Origin: Microbulbifer marinus
GTDB lineage: Bacteria; Pseudomonadota; Gammaproteobacteria; Pseudomonadales; Cellvibrionaceae
Assembly: GCF_900107725.1 (NCBI RefSeq)
Contig: NZ_FNQO01000003.1
Location: 310,001-374,000 of the forward strand
Length of the DNA stretch: 64,000 bases
Direction of reading: 5' to 3'
The position numbers were made by a program, and so were the translations under genes. A model generated the notes under the pieces. That model worked only from the letters and a program-made list of their open reading frames with translations, had not been told where the DNA came from and ran no database searches. Positions within the stretch are counted from its first letter, which is position 1, and each line of letters begins with the position of its first letter. Shown piece by piece: positions 46,043 through 58,272 of the stretch.

Positions 46043-47020
46043 ATGTCCGATACCCTCTCCCACCGTTTCTGTACTGCGCCGCTGCTCGACTGGAGCGACA
46101 GGCACTGCCGCTTTATGTGGCGCCTGTTCAGCAAGCGCGCCCTGCTGTACACCGAGATGGTGACCACCGGCGCGATCCTGCATGGGGACCGCGAGCGGCA
46201 CCTGCAGTTCGACGCGTCGGAACACCCGCTGGCACTGCAGCTGGGCGGCAGCGATCCGCAACAACTGGCGGAGTGTGCGCGCATCGCCGAACAGTGGGGT
46301 TACGACGAGATCAACCTGAATTGCGGCTGCCCCAGCGACCGGGTGCAGTCCGGCCGTTTCGGCGCCTGCCTGATGGCGGAGCCGGAAGTGGTGGCCGAGG
46401 GGCTGGCGGCGATGCGCGACGCGGTTTCGATTCCGGTCACGGTAAAGCACCGTATCGGTATCGACGATATGGAGGATTACGCCGGCCTGACCCGTTTTGT
46501 CGAGGCCCAGGCCGCGGTCGGCATCACCACGTTTATCGTGCACGCGCGCAAGGCGTGGCTGAATGGCCTGAGCCCGAAGGAAAACCGGGAAATCCCGCCG
46601 CTCAATTACGATATGGTATTCCAGCTGAAACGCGATTATCCGCAGCTGGAGATAGTGCTCAACGGCGGCATCAACTCGCTGGAGGAATGCCGGCAACATC
46701 TGCGCCATGTGGACGGTGTTATGCTGGGGCGCGCGGCCTACCAGACCCCGACGCTGCTGGCACAGGTGGACAGCGAACTGTTCGGCGGCGAACCCGGCCC
46801 GGATGCGGCCCGGGTAGTCGAACAGATGCTGCCCTATATCGACAGCGAGCTGGCCCGAGGTCAGCGCCTGAACCATATCACCCGGCACATGCTGGGGCTG
46901 TTTCAGGGGCTGCCGGGCGCGCGCCGCTTCCGCCGTCACCTGAGCGAAAACGCGCACCGCAAAGGCGCCGGCCCGGAGGTGGTGAAACAGGCACTGGCGC
47001 TGGTCACCCAGGCCGCGTAG
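46043..47020 (+). CDS. dusA: tRNA-dihydrouridine(20/20a) synthase
   Basis: 325 aa FMN enzyme that reduces uridines in the D-loop of t[15 protein letters not shown] starts the barrel; the catalytic Cys is in [24 protein letters not shown] binds flavin/tRNA. The stretch [20 protein letters not shown] is characteristic of DusA rather than DusB or DusC. Followed 33 bases later by tal. Confidence 0.95.
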   Translation: MSDTLSHRFCTAPLLDWSDRHCRFMWRLFSKRALLYTEMVTTGAILHGDRERHLQFDASEHPLALQLGGSDPQQLAECARIAEQWGYDEINLNCGCPSDRVQSGRFGACLMAEPEVVAEGLAAMRDAVSIPVTVKHRIGIDDMEDYAGLTRFVEAQAAVGITTFIVHARKAWLNGLSPKENREIPPLNYDMVFQLKRDYPQLEIVLNGGINSLEECRQHLRHVDGVMLGRAAYQTPTLLAQVDSELFGGEPGPDAARVVEQMLPYIDSELARGQRLNHITRHMLGLFQGLPGARRFRRHLSENAHRKGAGPEVVKQALALVTQAA

Positions 47021-47053
47021 ACAGGAATTTCAGAAGACAGGCGAGAGAAAGGT

Positions 47054-48049
47054 ATGAACAAGCTGGAACAACTCAGACAGCGCAGCCAGGTGGTCGCGGA
47101 TACCGGCGACATCGAGGCAATCCGGCGCTACCGGCCGCAGGATGCCACGACCAATCCCTCGCTGCTGTACAAGGCCGCGCAGCTGCCCCAGTACCGCGAA
47201 CTCATCGGCGAATCCCTGGCCTGGGCCGGGCATCACTGCAGCCATCGGGAGCCGGCGGAAGTCGCGAAGGTGGCGGCGATGAAACTTGCGGTGGCCATCG
47301 GCGCGGAAATACTGCAGCTGGTGCCGGGTGTGGTTTCCACCGAAGTGGACGCGCGCCTCTCTTTCGATACCCGCGCCACCATCGATTACGCCCGCCGCCT
47401 GATCAGTCTCTACGAGGAAGCCGGCGTGGCCCGCGAGCGGGTGTTGATCAAGATTGCCTCCACCTGGGAAGGCATTGCCGCGGCCTCCGTTCTGGAGCGC
47501 GAGGGCATTCACTGCAACCTGACCCTGCTGTTCAGCTTCAGCCAGGCGATCGCCTGTGCCGAGGCGGGCGTGACGCTGATTTCGCCGTTTGTCGGCCGCA
47601 TCCTCGACTGGCACAAGGCCAACAGCGGCCGCGATGACTTCAGCGCGGAGGAAGATCCGGGCGTGCTGTCGGTGCGTAACATCTACCATTACTACAAGTC
47701 CCGCGGCTACGACACCATCGTCATGGGCGCCAGCTTCCGCAACACCGGTGAAATCGAAGCACTGGCGGGCTGTGACCGCCTGACGATCAGCCCACAGCTG
47801 CTGCAGGAACTCGAGGACGATGACGCGGCGCTGGCGCAGGGTCTGCCCGCCCATGTGGACTCAGAGCCGCGCCCGGCTCGCGCGCTGGGCGAGGCGGAAT
47901 TCCGTTACCAGCTGAATAGCGACGCAATGGCCACAGAGAAGCTGGCCGAGGGCATTCGCAATTTCGTACAGGATCAGGAGCGACTGGAGATGCTGCTACA
48001 GGGACAGTTGATGGGACACAGGGAAACCGATGCTGCAACAAATCCGTAA
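47054..48049 (+). CDS. tal: Transaldolase
   Basis: 331 aa, TalB class. Pentose-phosphate enzyme moving a dihydroxyacetone unit. [16 protein letters not shown] at the N-terminus is the transaldolase signature; the Schiff-base Lys is in [20 protein letters not shown]-like [13 protein letters not shown] follows. Start ATG 47054 with GAGAAAGGT before it. Overlaps the TerB-like gene by 20 bases. Confidence 0.96.
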   Translation: MNKLEQLRQRSQVVADTGDIEAIRRYRPQDATTNPSLLYKAAQLPQYRELIGESLAWAGHHCSHREPAEVAKVAAMKLAVAIGAEILQLVPGVVSTEVDARLSFDTRATIDYARRLISLYEEAGVARERVLIKIASTWEGIAAASVLEREGIHCNLTLLFSFSQAIACAEAGVTLISPFVGRILDWHKANSGRDDFSAEEDPGVLSVRNIYHYYKSRGYDTIVMGASFRNTGEIEALAGCDRLTISPQLLQELEDDDAALAQGLPAHVDSEPRPARALGEAEFRYQLNSDAMATEKLAEGIRNFVQDQERLEMLLQGQLMGHRETDAATNP

Positions 48050-48503
48050 GCTGTTTGAACAGATCGGCAGCGGCGCCGACGTCGAAGTCCGCACCGAAAA
48101 GGACGTGCGCATGATCAGCGCCGCGCTGCTTGCCGAGGTCGCCACCGTGGACCAGAAGCTGGATCCGCGCGAGCAGGAAACCCTCACCCAGGTGCTGCAG
48201 CAGCATTACCAACTGGAAGCGGCTGTCGCGCACGAAATCGTCCGCGAGGCCCTCTCCCACCGCGAACAGGCCACCTCCCTGTACGAGTTCACGCAGACGG
48301 TGAACGAGCAGTTCGACGAAAAAGACAAGTATCTGCTGGTTCGCCAGATGTGGCAGGTGGCATTTTCTGACGACGTGATTGAAGCCTTCGAGGAACACAT
48401 GATCCGCCGGGTGGCCGAGCTGATTCACCTGCCGCACGGGCTCTTTACCCGGGCGCGGGCGGAGGCCAGGGAAATGCATGGAGGGGAAAATAGCTCGGAC
48501 TAG
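48030..48503 (+). CDS. TerB-like (tellurite-resistance/DjlA-N family) protein
   Basis: 157 aa all-helical cytosolic protein. The stretch [25 protein letters not shown] resembles the acidic metal-binding helix of the TerB/YebE domain. Function in such stand-alone proteins is unknown; tellurite resistance is only a family label. Coupled with tal by a 20-base overlap. Confidence 0.85.
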   Translation: MLQQIRKLFEQIGSGADVEVRTEKDVRMISAALLAEVATVDQKLDPREQETLTQVLQQHYQLEAAVAHEIVREALSHREQATSLYEFTQTVNEQFDEKDKYLLVRQMWQVAFSDDVIEAFEEHMIRRVAELIHLPHGLFTRARAEAREMHGGENSSD

Positions 48504-48537
48504 ACCGGGGCCTGCCGGTTGTGTCTTCGAGGGAAAA

Positions 48538-49056
48538 TCAGTGCATCCGCGCCGAGGGCTTGCGGATCGGATCACACTCCAGTTCCAGCGTATGCACCAG
48601 GTCGCGGAAGGTCTCCGCATTCTGCTCGTTCATACTCATCAGCACGCGGTGGGCTTCCAGCACCTTCTCCCGCGCCGCGCACTCATCCGGAGTCTTGCAA
48701 TTTAGCGGCTTGGTTTCGGCGTCGTAATCGCGGTGCTCGTCACTGACTTCGATCAGCGCATCGAAACCCATCGCATCGAGCAGGTGGCGAATGCCCTGGT
48801 CCGCGGTCAGCGCCAGCGGTTTCTGGCAGCCGCGCTCCAGCGCCCGAATAGCGATCTTGGCCATCAGTCCAAGCGTGGTGCTGTCGACGCCTTCGGCCCC
48901 ATGCAGATCGAACACCACATCGGTGAAGTCGTCGTGCGTAAACATATTATCGATAAAGTCATCGAAAGAGGTGCAAAGGTTGAGTCGCACATCACCGATC
49001 AGCTTGATGACGTAGACGCCCTCGTGGGACCCAACCATGATTTGCCCGGACTGCAT
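48538..49056 (-). CDS. STAS-domain anti-sigma factor antagonist-like protein
   Basis: 172 aa from the ATG at 49054-49056 (MQSGQIMVGSHEGVY) with AGGGG upstream. The STAS fold occupies about 1-105, with the phosphorylatable Ser/Thr region GVDSTTLGLMAK. A C-terminal extension (about 110-172) has two Cys (LNCKTPDEC) and helices not found in minimal SpoIIAA. Encoded directly downstream of a response regulator-PP2C phosphatase, which probably dephosphorylates it in a partner-switching pathway. Confidence 0.88.
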   Translation of the reverse strand: MQSGQIMVGSHEGVYVIKLIGDVRLNLCTSFDDFIDNMFTHDDFTDVVFDLHGAEGVDSTTLGLMAKIAIRALERGCQKPLALTADQGIRHLLDAMGFDALIEVSDEHRDYDAETKPLNCKTPDECAAREKVLEAHRVLMSMNEQNAETFRDLVHTLELECDPIRKPSARMH

Positions 49057-49524
49057 AACAACCCCTGGCACATCCGCGCTGCGGCAAGTACTGCACACGA
49101 GCAGATGGCGAAAGTTCACTTGTGGAGAACACAACCGCCGACGGCCGGGTAAAGCCATCATTACAGTTTGTGCTTAAAGTGAGCGGAGCTTACTCCTGCC
49201 CGCCAGGGCTGGCAAGGGTACCAACGTCTACGGCAAGGGACCCACTGGTCACAGAACGCCCACAAATTGCCCGCCAACAGGGGCAATACTGACCGACAAC
49301 TATAGGGTGCCGCGTGGCGCCACACCCGTCGCCAATGGCGCGTCGCTAAACCGCGCACGGTGCAGTGCGCCGTAAACGCGCGCGTCACTGCCAGTAAGAG
49401 GTATTCCAAAAGGGTGATGCCAGCCATCCATGGCGCGGGTCTGTGCCTTCGTTCCGGCCCCGGCCCCGCCATCCCTGGCGGGTCGCTAAACCGCGCACGG
49501 CGCAGTGCGCCGTATGCGCGCGCT
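49057..49524. other. Intergenic region with two palindromic 43-base repeats
   Basis: About 470 bases between the PP2C gene end and the STAS gene start. It has no supported gene; small frames overlapping it lack coding character. Its main content is the repeat pair at 49342-49384 and 49482-49524. Confidence 0.55.
49342..49384. repeat. Palindromic 43-base repeat, copy 1
   Basis: The stretch from GTCGCTAAACCGCGCACGG onward matches copy 2 at about 39 of 43 positions and lies 140 bases before it. Its centre is the ACGG-N-CAGTG-CGCCGT inverted repeat. Confidence 0.75.
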
Positions 49525-49528
49525 TTAG
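49482..49528 (-). repeat. Palindromic 43-base repeat, copy 2 (terminator-like)
   Basis: ACGGCGCA-G-TGCGCCGT forms a perfect central stem, and outer GCTAAA/TTTAGC extend it to about 43 bases. It abuts the stop codon of the PP2C gene, so on the minus strand it may also end that transcript or stabilise its 3' end. Confidence 0.7.
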
Positions 49529-50706
49529 CCCTGTCGGAGGGTTAGTATGGTGACGTCGTCCGGCAGGGCTTCGCTGGTGTCTACGTGCAGTGCGGTGCAG
49601 AGGCTGTCCAGGTCACCGCGGCTCTGGTCGATGGCCTGCAGCAACTGCGCTTCCTTCTGCAACAGATCCCCTTCGAGCAGCTCCAGCACGCCGTCGGAAC
49701 AGGTCACCAGCCGCCAGCTGGGCGGGAGTTTGGCGCACATCACCTGCCAGTCGCCCTGTTGGAACAGCCCCAGGGGGCGGCCCTTGCCGGGCAACCACTC
49801 GGCGCCATGCTCGGTGACCAGGGCCGGCATCGGAACCTGGCCGGCAACGGCATAGTGCAGCTGCCGCGCGGGGCCATCGATCACCCCGACGAACATGCTG
49901 GCATGCTTGTCCAGACGGGTCGACAGCAGCTCGCTGTTGATCAGGCTGAGGATATCCAGCAGGTCGCTGTCCAGCGTGTCCAGCTGCGCGAACAGTGGCC
50001 GCTCCCGCAGCAGATGCATGATGCTGTGTTTGATCAGCGCGGTTACCAGTGCCGACGAAACCCCGTGACCGGAGACATCCACCAGATAGAAAGCGACGAA
50101 GCGCTCGCCAAACAGACCGTAATCGATGAAGTCGCCGCTGAGGTAGAGTGATGGAATCAGCCGGTAGGCGGCCTCGATGCCGCCGGGATAGCGGTAGGGG
50201 GTACGCGGCAGCAGGTGTTGCTGCAGCAATCGCCCGGCCTGCTGATCCCGCTGCAGTACCTCGACGTGATCGCGCAGCTCGCGATTGCGTCGCTCCAGCT
50301 CCTCGCGATATTCGCGGTTCTGCTGAGCCAGGGTCTCCGCGTTGGTAATGCGACAGATCGCGTGGTCGATGACCTCGGCGTCCTCGATAGGCTTCAGTAA
50401 ATAGTCGCTGGCTCCGAGTCGCAGCGCCTGAACCACATCACTGACTTCACTGTTGGAAGCGAGCACTACCACGGGCGTATCCGGCGATGCCTGCTTGATC
50501 TTGCGCAGCACCTCGAGACCGCCCATATCCGGCAGGTGCAGATCGGTTACGACCAGCTGGAATACTCCGGGGGCGAACTGACTTATTCCTTCCAGGCCGC
50601 TCTGCACCTCCACAACCTGGAAACCGAGGCGCGACAGCGCCCCCCGCACAAAGTCGCGGGAGCGCTCATCTTCTTCTATCAGTAACAGGCTTCTGCGGCC
50701 GGCCAT
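49525..50706 (-). CDS. Response regulator with PP2C/SpoIIE-type phosphatase output
   Basis: 393 aa. Residues about 5-118 are a receiver domain (acidic pair EED, phospho-Asp in VTDLHLPDMGG, Lys in DYLLKPIED), then a coiled coil (about 130-165) and a SpoIIE-like PP2C domain with SGDFIDYG, YLVDVSGHGVSSAL and LVTCSDGVLELL. SypE/HsbR/CrsR-type proteins add a serine-kinase domain (about 550-570 aa); it is absent here, so a kinase must be encoded elsewhere or the switch is phosphatase-only. Neighbour of the STAS gene and of mlaA. Confidence 0.93.
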   Translation of the reverse strand: MAGRRSLLLIEEDERSRDFVRGALSRLGFQVVEVQSGLEGISQFAPGVFQLVVTDLHLPDMGGLEVLRKIKQASPDTPVVVLASNSEVSDVVQALRLGASDYLLKPIEDAEVIDHAICRITNAETLAQQNREYREELERRNRELRDHVEVLQRDQQAGRLLQQHLLPRTPYRYPGGIEAAYRLIPSLYLSGDFIDYGLFGERFVAFYLVDVSGHGVSSALVTALIKHSIMHLLRERPLFAQLDTLDSDLLDILSLINSELLSTRLDKHASMFVGVIDGPARQLHYAVAGQVPMPALVTEHGAEWLPGKGRPLGLFQQGDWQVMCAKLPPSWRLVTCSDGVLELLEGDLLQKEAQLLQAIDQSRGDLDSLCTALHVDTSEALPDDVTILTLRQG

Positions 50707-50745
50707 CTTGCGGCTCTTTGGCTGTCGCTATTGTGTGCGGGCAGA

Positions 50746-51747
50746 TCAGAAGGCAAAGGGATCTTGTTCCCGAGCGCCTTGCTGGCCACCTTCCTGATCA
50801 CCTTCCTCGCCCTCTTCCAGATCATCACCGAAATCATCCTGCTCCGCGCCATCATTGATCAGGAATTCGCGACGTTGCATGTAGGCATCACGCAGCAGGA
50901 CATAGCGATCCCCCTGCAATAGCGACTCGACCTTCAGCAGGCTGGCGCGGGTCTGGATAATGTCGGTGAGCTTCAAGGCATAAAGCGTAGGATCGTGATC
51001 GACATAGGTCAGCGGATTGGTATAGATATCCACCACTCGGCCGGGCGCATCCCGCGCCGTTGACGGGCCCAAAAACGGCAATACGAGATACGGGCCCGAA
51101 GGAACCCCCCATACAGCGAGCGTCTGGCCAAAGTCTTCGCCGTCGCCCTCTTCCAAGCCGATGTGCTGAGCCACATCAAAAAAGCCAGCGACTCCCACAG
51201 TGGTATTCACGAGGAAGCGACCGGCGTCATTGCCAGCCTGGCCCCACTTGCCCTGCAAGACACTGTTCAGACTGTTGGTAACTTCGCGCATGTTGTCGAA
51301 GAAGTTGCTGATACCGTACTGCAGGAAGATCGGGGTGATCTGCCGGTAACTGGTGGCAACGGGCTTCAACACCCAGCGGTCGGCCGTGTCGTTGAAGCGG
51401 AACATTGCGCGATTGTAACCTTCCCAGGGGTCACGCGTGGCCGGCTCCTCGTCACTGGCGAACTCGTCCGCCGGATCGAAACCGTACTCGTCCGCGAGGG
51501 AGCCGGACTCCGCCGTAGTGTCGCCAGACTCGGCAGATGGATCCTCGCCGTCCGCCTGCGCCGCGTCACTATCGGCGGTATCAGCGGAATCACTATCGGT
51601 GGTAACACTGTTCCCGGCGGGTTCCTGCGGCGCGGCAACTTCCTGTCCCCCCTCCGCAAACGGATCCTGTGCCGCAAAAGACAGCGCCGGCGCGGCGGCC
51701 ATTGTCGCGGCAATCAACCAGAGCGAGATAACTATGCGTCCTAGCAA
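50746..51747 (-). CDS. mlaA: MlaA/VacJ-family protein without lipobox
   Basis: 333 aa from a TTG at 51745-51747 with AGGAG upstream. MlaA removes mislocalised phospholipids from the outer leaflet of the outer membrane. The conserved core DPWEGYNRAMFRFND...VLKPVA, GISNFFDNMREVTN and GVAGFFDVA is intact. The signal peptide ends LSFAAQ with no Cys, so it is not an apparent lipoprotein, and an acidic 75-residue linker (Asp/Ser/Thr/Glu-rich) precedes the core; an acidic tail (EEGEEGDQEGG) follows it. Confidence 0.9.
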   Translation of the reverse strand: MLGRIVISLWLIAATMAAAPALSFAAQDPFAEGGQEVAAPQEPAGNSVTTDSDSADTADSDAAQADGEDPSAESGDTTAESGSLADEYGFDPADEFASDEEPATRDPWEGYNRAMFRFNDTADRWVLKPVATSYRQITPIFLQYGISNFFDNMREVTNSLNSVLQGKWGQAGNDAGRFLVNTTVGVAGFFDVAQHIGLEEGDGEDFGQTLAVWGVPSGPYLVLPFLGPSTARDAPGRVVDIYTNPLTYVDHDPTLYALKLTDIIQTRASLLKVESLLQGDRYVLLRDAYMQRREFLINDGAEQDDFGDDLEEGEEGDQEGGQQGAREQDPFAF

Positions 51748-51774
51748 AACCCTGCTCCTCTCATTAGCTTAACG

Positions 51775-51801
51775 TTGCGGGGGATTCTAACGCCCCCGCA
51801 A
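51775..51801 (-). terminator. Hairpin downstream of hvfC
   Basis: TTGCGGGGG (51775-51783) pairs with CCCCCGCAA (51793-51801). It lies 79 bases after the hvfC stop and before mlaA on the same strand. No T-run follows, so it may be a weak terminator or mRNA-stabilising end. Confidence 0.5.
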
Positions 51802-51879
51802 TACGTAAACCACCCTCGCCAGCATAGCAGCCGGGATTCATCAAAGATGCGGGAGTTTTCGGCAAGCCAGTATCAATGC

Positions 51880-52650
51880 CTAAGGGCGTAGCCCGGCGAC
51901 CACCCCGACGCGCAACAGCTTCTGCAACAGCTCGCGGCCGAACTTTTGCAGCGTATCGCTGTCAGCCTGGGGCATCTCCGCGGCCAGCTTCTCCAGCAAC
52001 TGCTGCCCGCTCAGGGCGTCTCCCTCTGCCAGCTGCAGCAGCCGCGCGGTGACGGCGTTGATTTCCATAAACCCCACCTCGTCTTCGCGATCACGATAAA
52101 CCAGCAGGAAAGTGGGGTTGGGGGGCGGTTCCTGGGGTTGATAAGCCGGGCCGATGCGGTGCACCGGGTAGCGGTAGCTCAGGCTCCATACCAGAGGCGA
52201 TACCACCGGCACCAGCTGCAGCACGTCGCCGTCAGCAAGCAGCCCGGTGGGAATCTGCGCTTCGCTGACATCCAGCGCCAGCTCCACCCATTCATAGTGG
52301 GCCAGCTCCAGCAGGAAGGGCGGGTCACCTGGCTGGCAGCCGCGCTCGCTCTGCAGGTAGTGCAGGAACTCTTCGCTGATCTGCAAAAAGTAGGGGCTCT
52401 GGGACGCGTGGCGGTGCACGAAATCGCGCACCATGTTGTGCCAGCGCTCGTCACTGTACAAACTGCGCAGTACTGGGAAGCCACCGGCGATAAAAGACTC
52501 GATATTGTTGTAGATCAGGTCGCGGTAGATACCCATGCGCCGGTCTTCGACCTCCGCGGGCGGCGCACAGCTGTCCGGCGCGCGCAGGTGAGCGGCGAAT
52601 TCGCGCTGCAATCGCTGAAACTTGCGGGATTTATCAACGGCCGTGGACAT
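51880..52650 (-). CDS. hvfC: HvfC-family RiPP maturation partner (DUF2063)
   Basis: 256 aa. N-terminal DUF2063 helical domain ([65 protein letters not shown]) and a C-terminal all-alpha/beta domain. In characterised HvfBC or MbnBC pairs the partner protein binds the precursor and presents it to the MNIO enzyme. The 5' end overlaps hvfB by 17 bases, so they are coupled. Confidence 0.9.
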   Translation of the reverse strand: MSTAVDKSRKFQRLQREFAAHLRAPDSCAPPAEVEDRRMGIYRDLIYNNIESFIAGGFPVLRSLYSDERWHNMVRDFVHRHASQSPYFLQISEEFLHYLQSERGCQPGDPPFLLELAHYEWVELALDVSEAQIPTGLLADGDVLQLVPVVSPLVWSLSYRYPVHRIGPAYQPQEPPPNPTFLLVYRDREDEVGFMEINAVTARLLQLAEGDALSGQQLLEKLAAEMPQADSDTLQKFGRELLQKLLRVGVVAGLRP

Positions 52651-53491
52651 AGCTCGCCTCCACGGACTGGGCGGCCTGTATGGCCCGGATCCGCTCTACT
52701 TCCTTCAATAGCTGTGGCAGCGGCGGTATGTTGAAGTCGCGTTCCAGCAGCGTCGGCGCCGTGCCGTGAATCTGGTAAGCCTGCTCGAGCAACTGCCACA
52801 CGGGGTCGATCACCGGTGCACCGTGGGTGTCTACCTTGAGGTCGTCGGCTTCATCATAGTGGCCGGCGACATGTATATAGCGTATGCGTTCGCTGGAAAT
52901 GCCGCGCAGGAACTCGAGCGGATCGTAGCGGTGATTGATCGCATTCACATAGGTATTGTTGACGTCCAGCAACAGATCGCAATCCGCCTCCCGCAATACC
53001 GCGTTCAGAAATTCCAGCTCAGTCATCTCCTGTCCCGGTGCGGCGTAGTAGGAGACATTTTCCATCGCGATGCGCTGTTCCAGCACGTCCTGCACGACGC
53101 GAATGCGCTCGGCCACATACTGCACCGCTTCAGCTGTGAATGGGATCGGCAGCAGATCGTACAGATGGCCGTGGTCGGAGCAGTAACTGAGGTGTTCGCT
53201 GTAACAGCGAATACTGTGCTCACGCATAAACGCCTTGATGGATCTGACCAGATCCAGATCCAGCGGCGCCGGCGCGCCAATGGACAGGGACAGTCCGTGT
53301 ATCACAAACGGAAAACGCTCTGTGTACTGGCGGAACCAGCGCCCGTAGCGCCCGCCGACACCGATCCAGTTCTCCGGCGCCACCTCGAGAAAATCCACCG
53401 CCTCGGACGACAGATCCTCGCCCATCATTGAACGGCGCAGGCCGAGGCCGGCACCATGAACCGGGTATTCTCGTGTAGCCAATTTTGTCAT
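52634..53491 (-). CDS. hvfB: HvfB-family multinuclear non-heme iron oxidase (MNIO, DUF692)
   Basis: 285 aa from the ATG at 53489-53491. TIM-barrel DUF692 protein: [69 protein letters not shown] and YIHVAGHYD give the expected string of His, Asp, Glu and Asn metal ligands. Relatives MbnB and HvfB oxidise Cys in precursor peptides to oxazolone-thioamide or related groups. Its substrate is evidently the HvfA-like protein encoded upstream. Confidence 0.94.
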   Translation of the reverse strand: MTKLATREYPVHGAGLGLRRSMMGEDLSSEAVDFLEVAPENWIGVGGRYGRWFRQYTERFPFVIHGLSLSIGAPAPLDLDLVRSIKAFMREHSIRCYSEHLSYCSDHGHLYDLLPIPFTAEAVQYVAERIRVVQDVLEQRIAMENVSYYAAPGQEMTELEFLNAVLREADCDLLLDVNNTYVNAINHRYDPLEFLRGISSERIRYIHVAGHYDEADDLKVDTHGAPVIDPVWQLLEQAYQIHGTAPTLLERDFNIPPLPQLLKEVERIRAIQAAQSVEASYVHGR

Positions 53492-53514
53492 CACTTATTT
53501 TTGCTGGCGATTGC

Positions 53515-53544
53515 GAGGAGCGGCGTTCATAAATGCCGCTCCTC
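53515..53544 (-). terminator. Intercistronic hairpin between hvfA and hvfB
   Basis: GAGGAGCGGC (53515-53524) pairs perfectly with GCCGCTCCTC (53535-53544). It lies 19 bases after the hvfA stop. Without a T-run, it may partly terminate or protect the short precursor mRNA so that precursor exceeds enzyme. Confidence 0.7.
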
Positions 53545-53562
53545 TACGGGGCTAGACGCGGA

Positions 53563-53883
53563 TTATGCGCCGCACTTGCCCTCGCCACATTTACCTTCTT
53601 TCTTTTTACCCTCTTCTTCCTTACCTTCGCCGCACTTGCCTTCGCCGCACTTACCTTCTTTTTTCTTGCCTTCGCCGCACTTACCTTCGCCGCACTTACC
53701 TTCTTTTTTCTTTTCACCTTCTTCTTGGTCGTGCTCGTTCAAGGCGAGGTTATAACCAGAAGACAGCTCCTCGGCCGCGAAGGGGTTGGCAGTGTCAGCC
53801 GCGGCGGACACATTGATGGCTGCCGAGGCGAGGAAAGCCGCACCAACAGCCGCTGCAACCGGGGAAAGATGTTTTTTGTTCAT
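53563..53883 (-). CDS. hvfA: HvfA-like RiPP precursor with six EGKCG motifs
   Basis: 106 aa from the ATG at 53881-53883, with AGGAG eight bases upstream. A Sec signal peptide (about 1-28, ending VSAA) is followed by a short spacer (TANPFAAEELSSGYNLALNE) and a highly charged repeat region. Six EGKCG motifs occur in three pairs, Cys at about 64, 69, 79, 84, 99 and 104, separated by Lys/Glu spacers. In H. influenzae HvfA these Cys become oxazolone-thioamide by HvfBC, giving a copper-binding periplasmic RiPP ('bufferin'-like). Copper handling here is inferred from that family. No DoxX-type HvfD gene is adjacent. Confidence 0.94.
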   Translation of the reverse strand: MNKKHLSPVAAAVGAAFLASAAINVSAAADTANPFAAEELSSGYNLALNEHDQEEGEKKKEGKCGEGKCGEGKKKEGKCGEGKCGEGKEEEGKKKEGKCGEGKCGA

Positions 53884-54125
53884 AATAATTCTCCTGAAAA
53901 GTACCCTGAGTAATAAACGACACACACCGGCGTGCCGATCCTCCGCGCAGTATAGCGACACCGCTTGGAAACCGGTCACGCGTTGAGACGGGGCGCAATC
54001 CGCGCGGGATATCCCGCCGATTCCGCACTTTTATCCGTTTCTCAAGTATTTTGTCGCGTGAATCGCGCATATATTACAGCGCCATCAACAAAGTTTGCCG
54101 AGAACCGTTACCCATCCGGTTATTT

Positions 54126-58082
<3,957 letters not shown>

Positions 58083-58109
58083 GATTCGGAACGTAACCGC
58101 AAACGGGCG

Positions 58110-58115
58110 ATTATA
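58110..58115 (-). promoter_or_regulatory. Probable hrpA -10 box
   Basis: TATAAT on the minus strand 28 bases upstream of the hrpA start. The -35 region (GTGAAG near 58133) is weak. Confidence 0.45.
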
Positions 58116-58272
58116 CCCGCCACAGCGGCCGCCTTCACGGGCGCGACATCTTTGCTGACATACTCGGCGCCCTATGGCGCTGAACTATACTTGGGCAGAC
58201 GCACGACTTTCCCCGCGGGCGCAGTCAATCATCGCACCCGCGCATGCATGCCGTAACTTGCGAGCTGTACCT

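Noticed and set aside
53533..53913. Long plus-strand Leu/Phe-rich frames across hvfA
   Set aside because: They are the complement of the repetitive Lys/Glu/Cys/Gly codons of hvfA; the minus-strand gene has a signal peptide and ribosome binding site.
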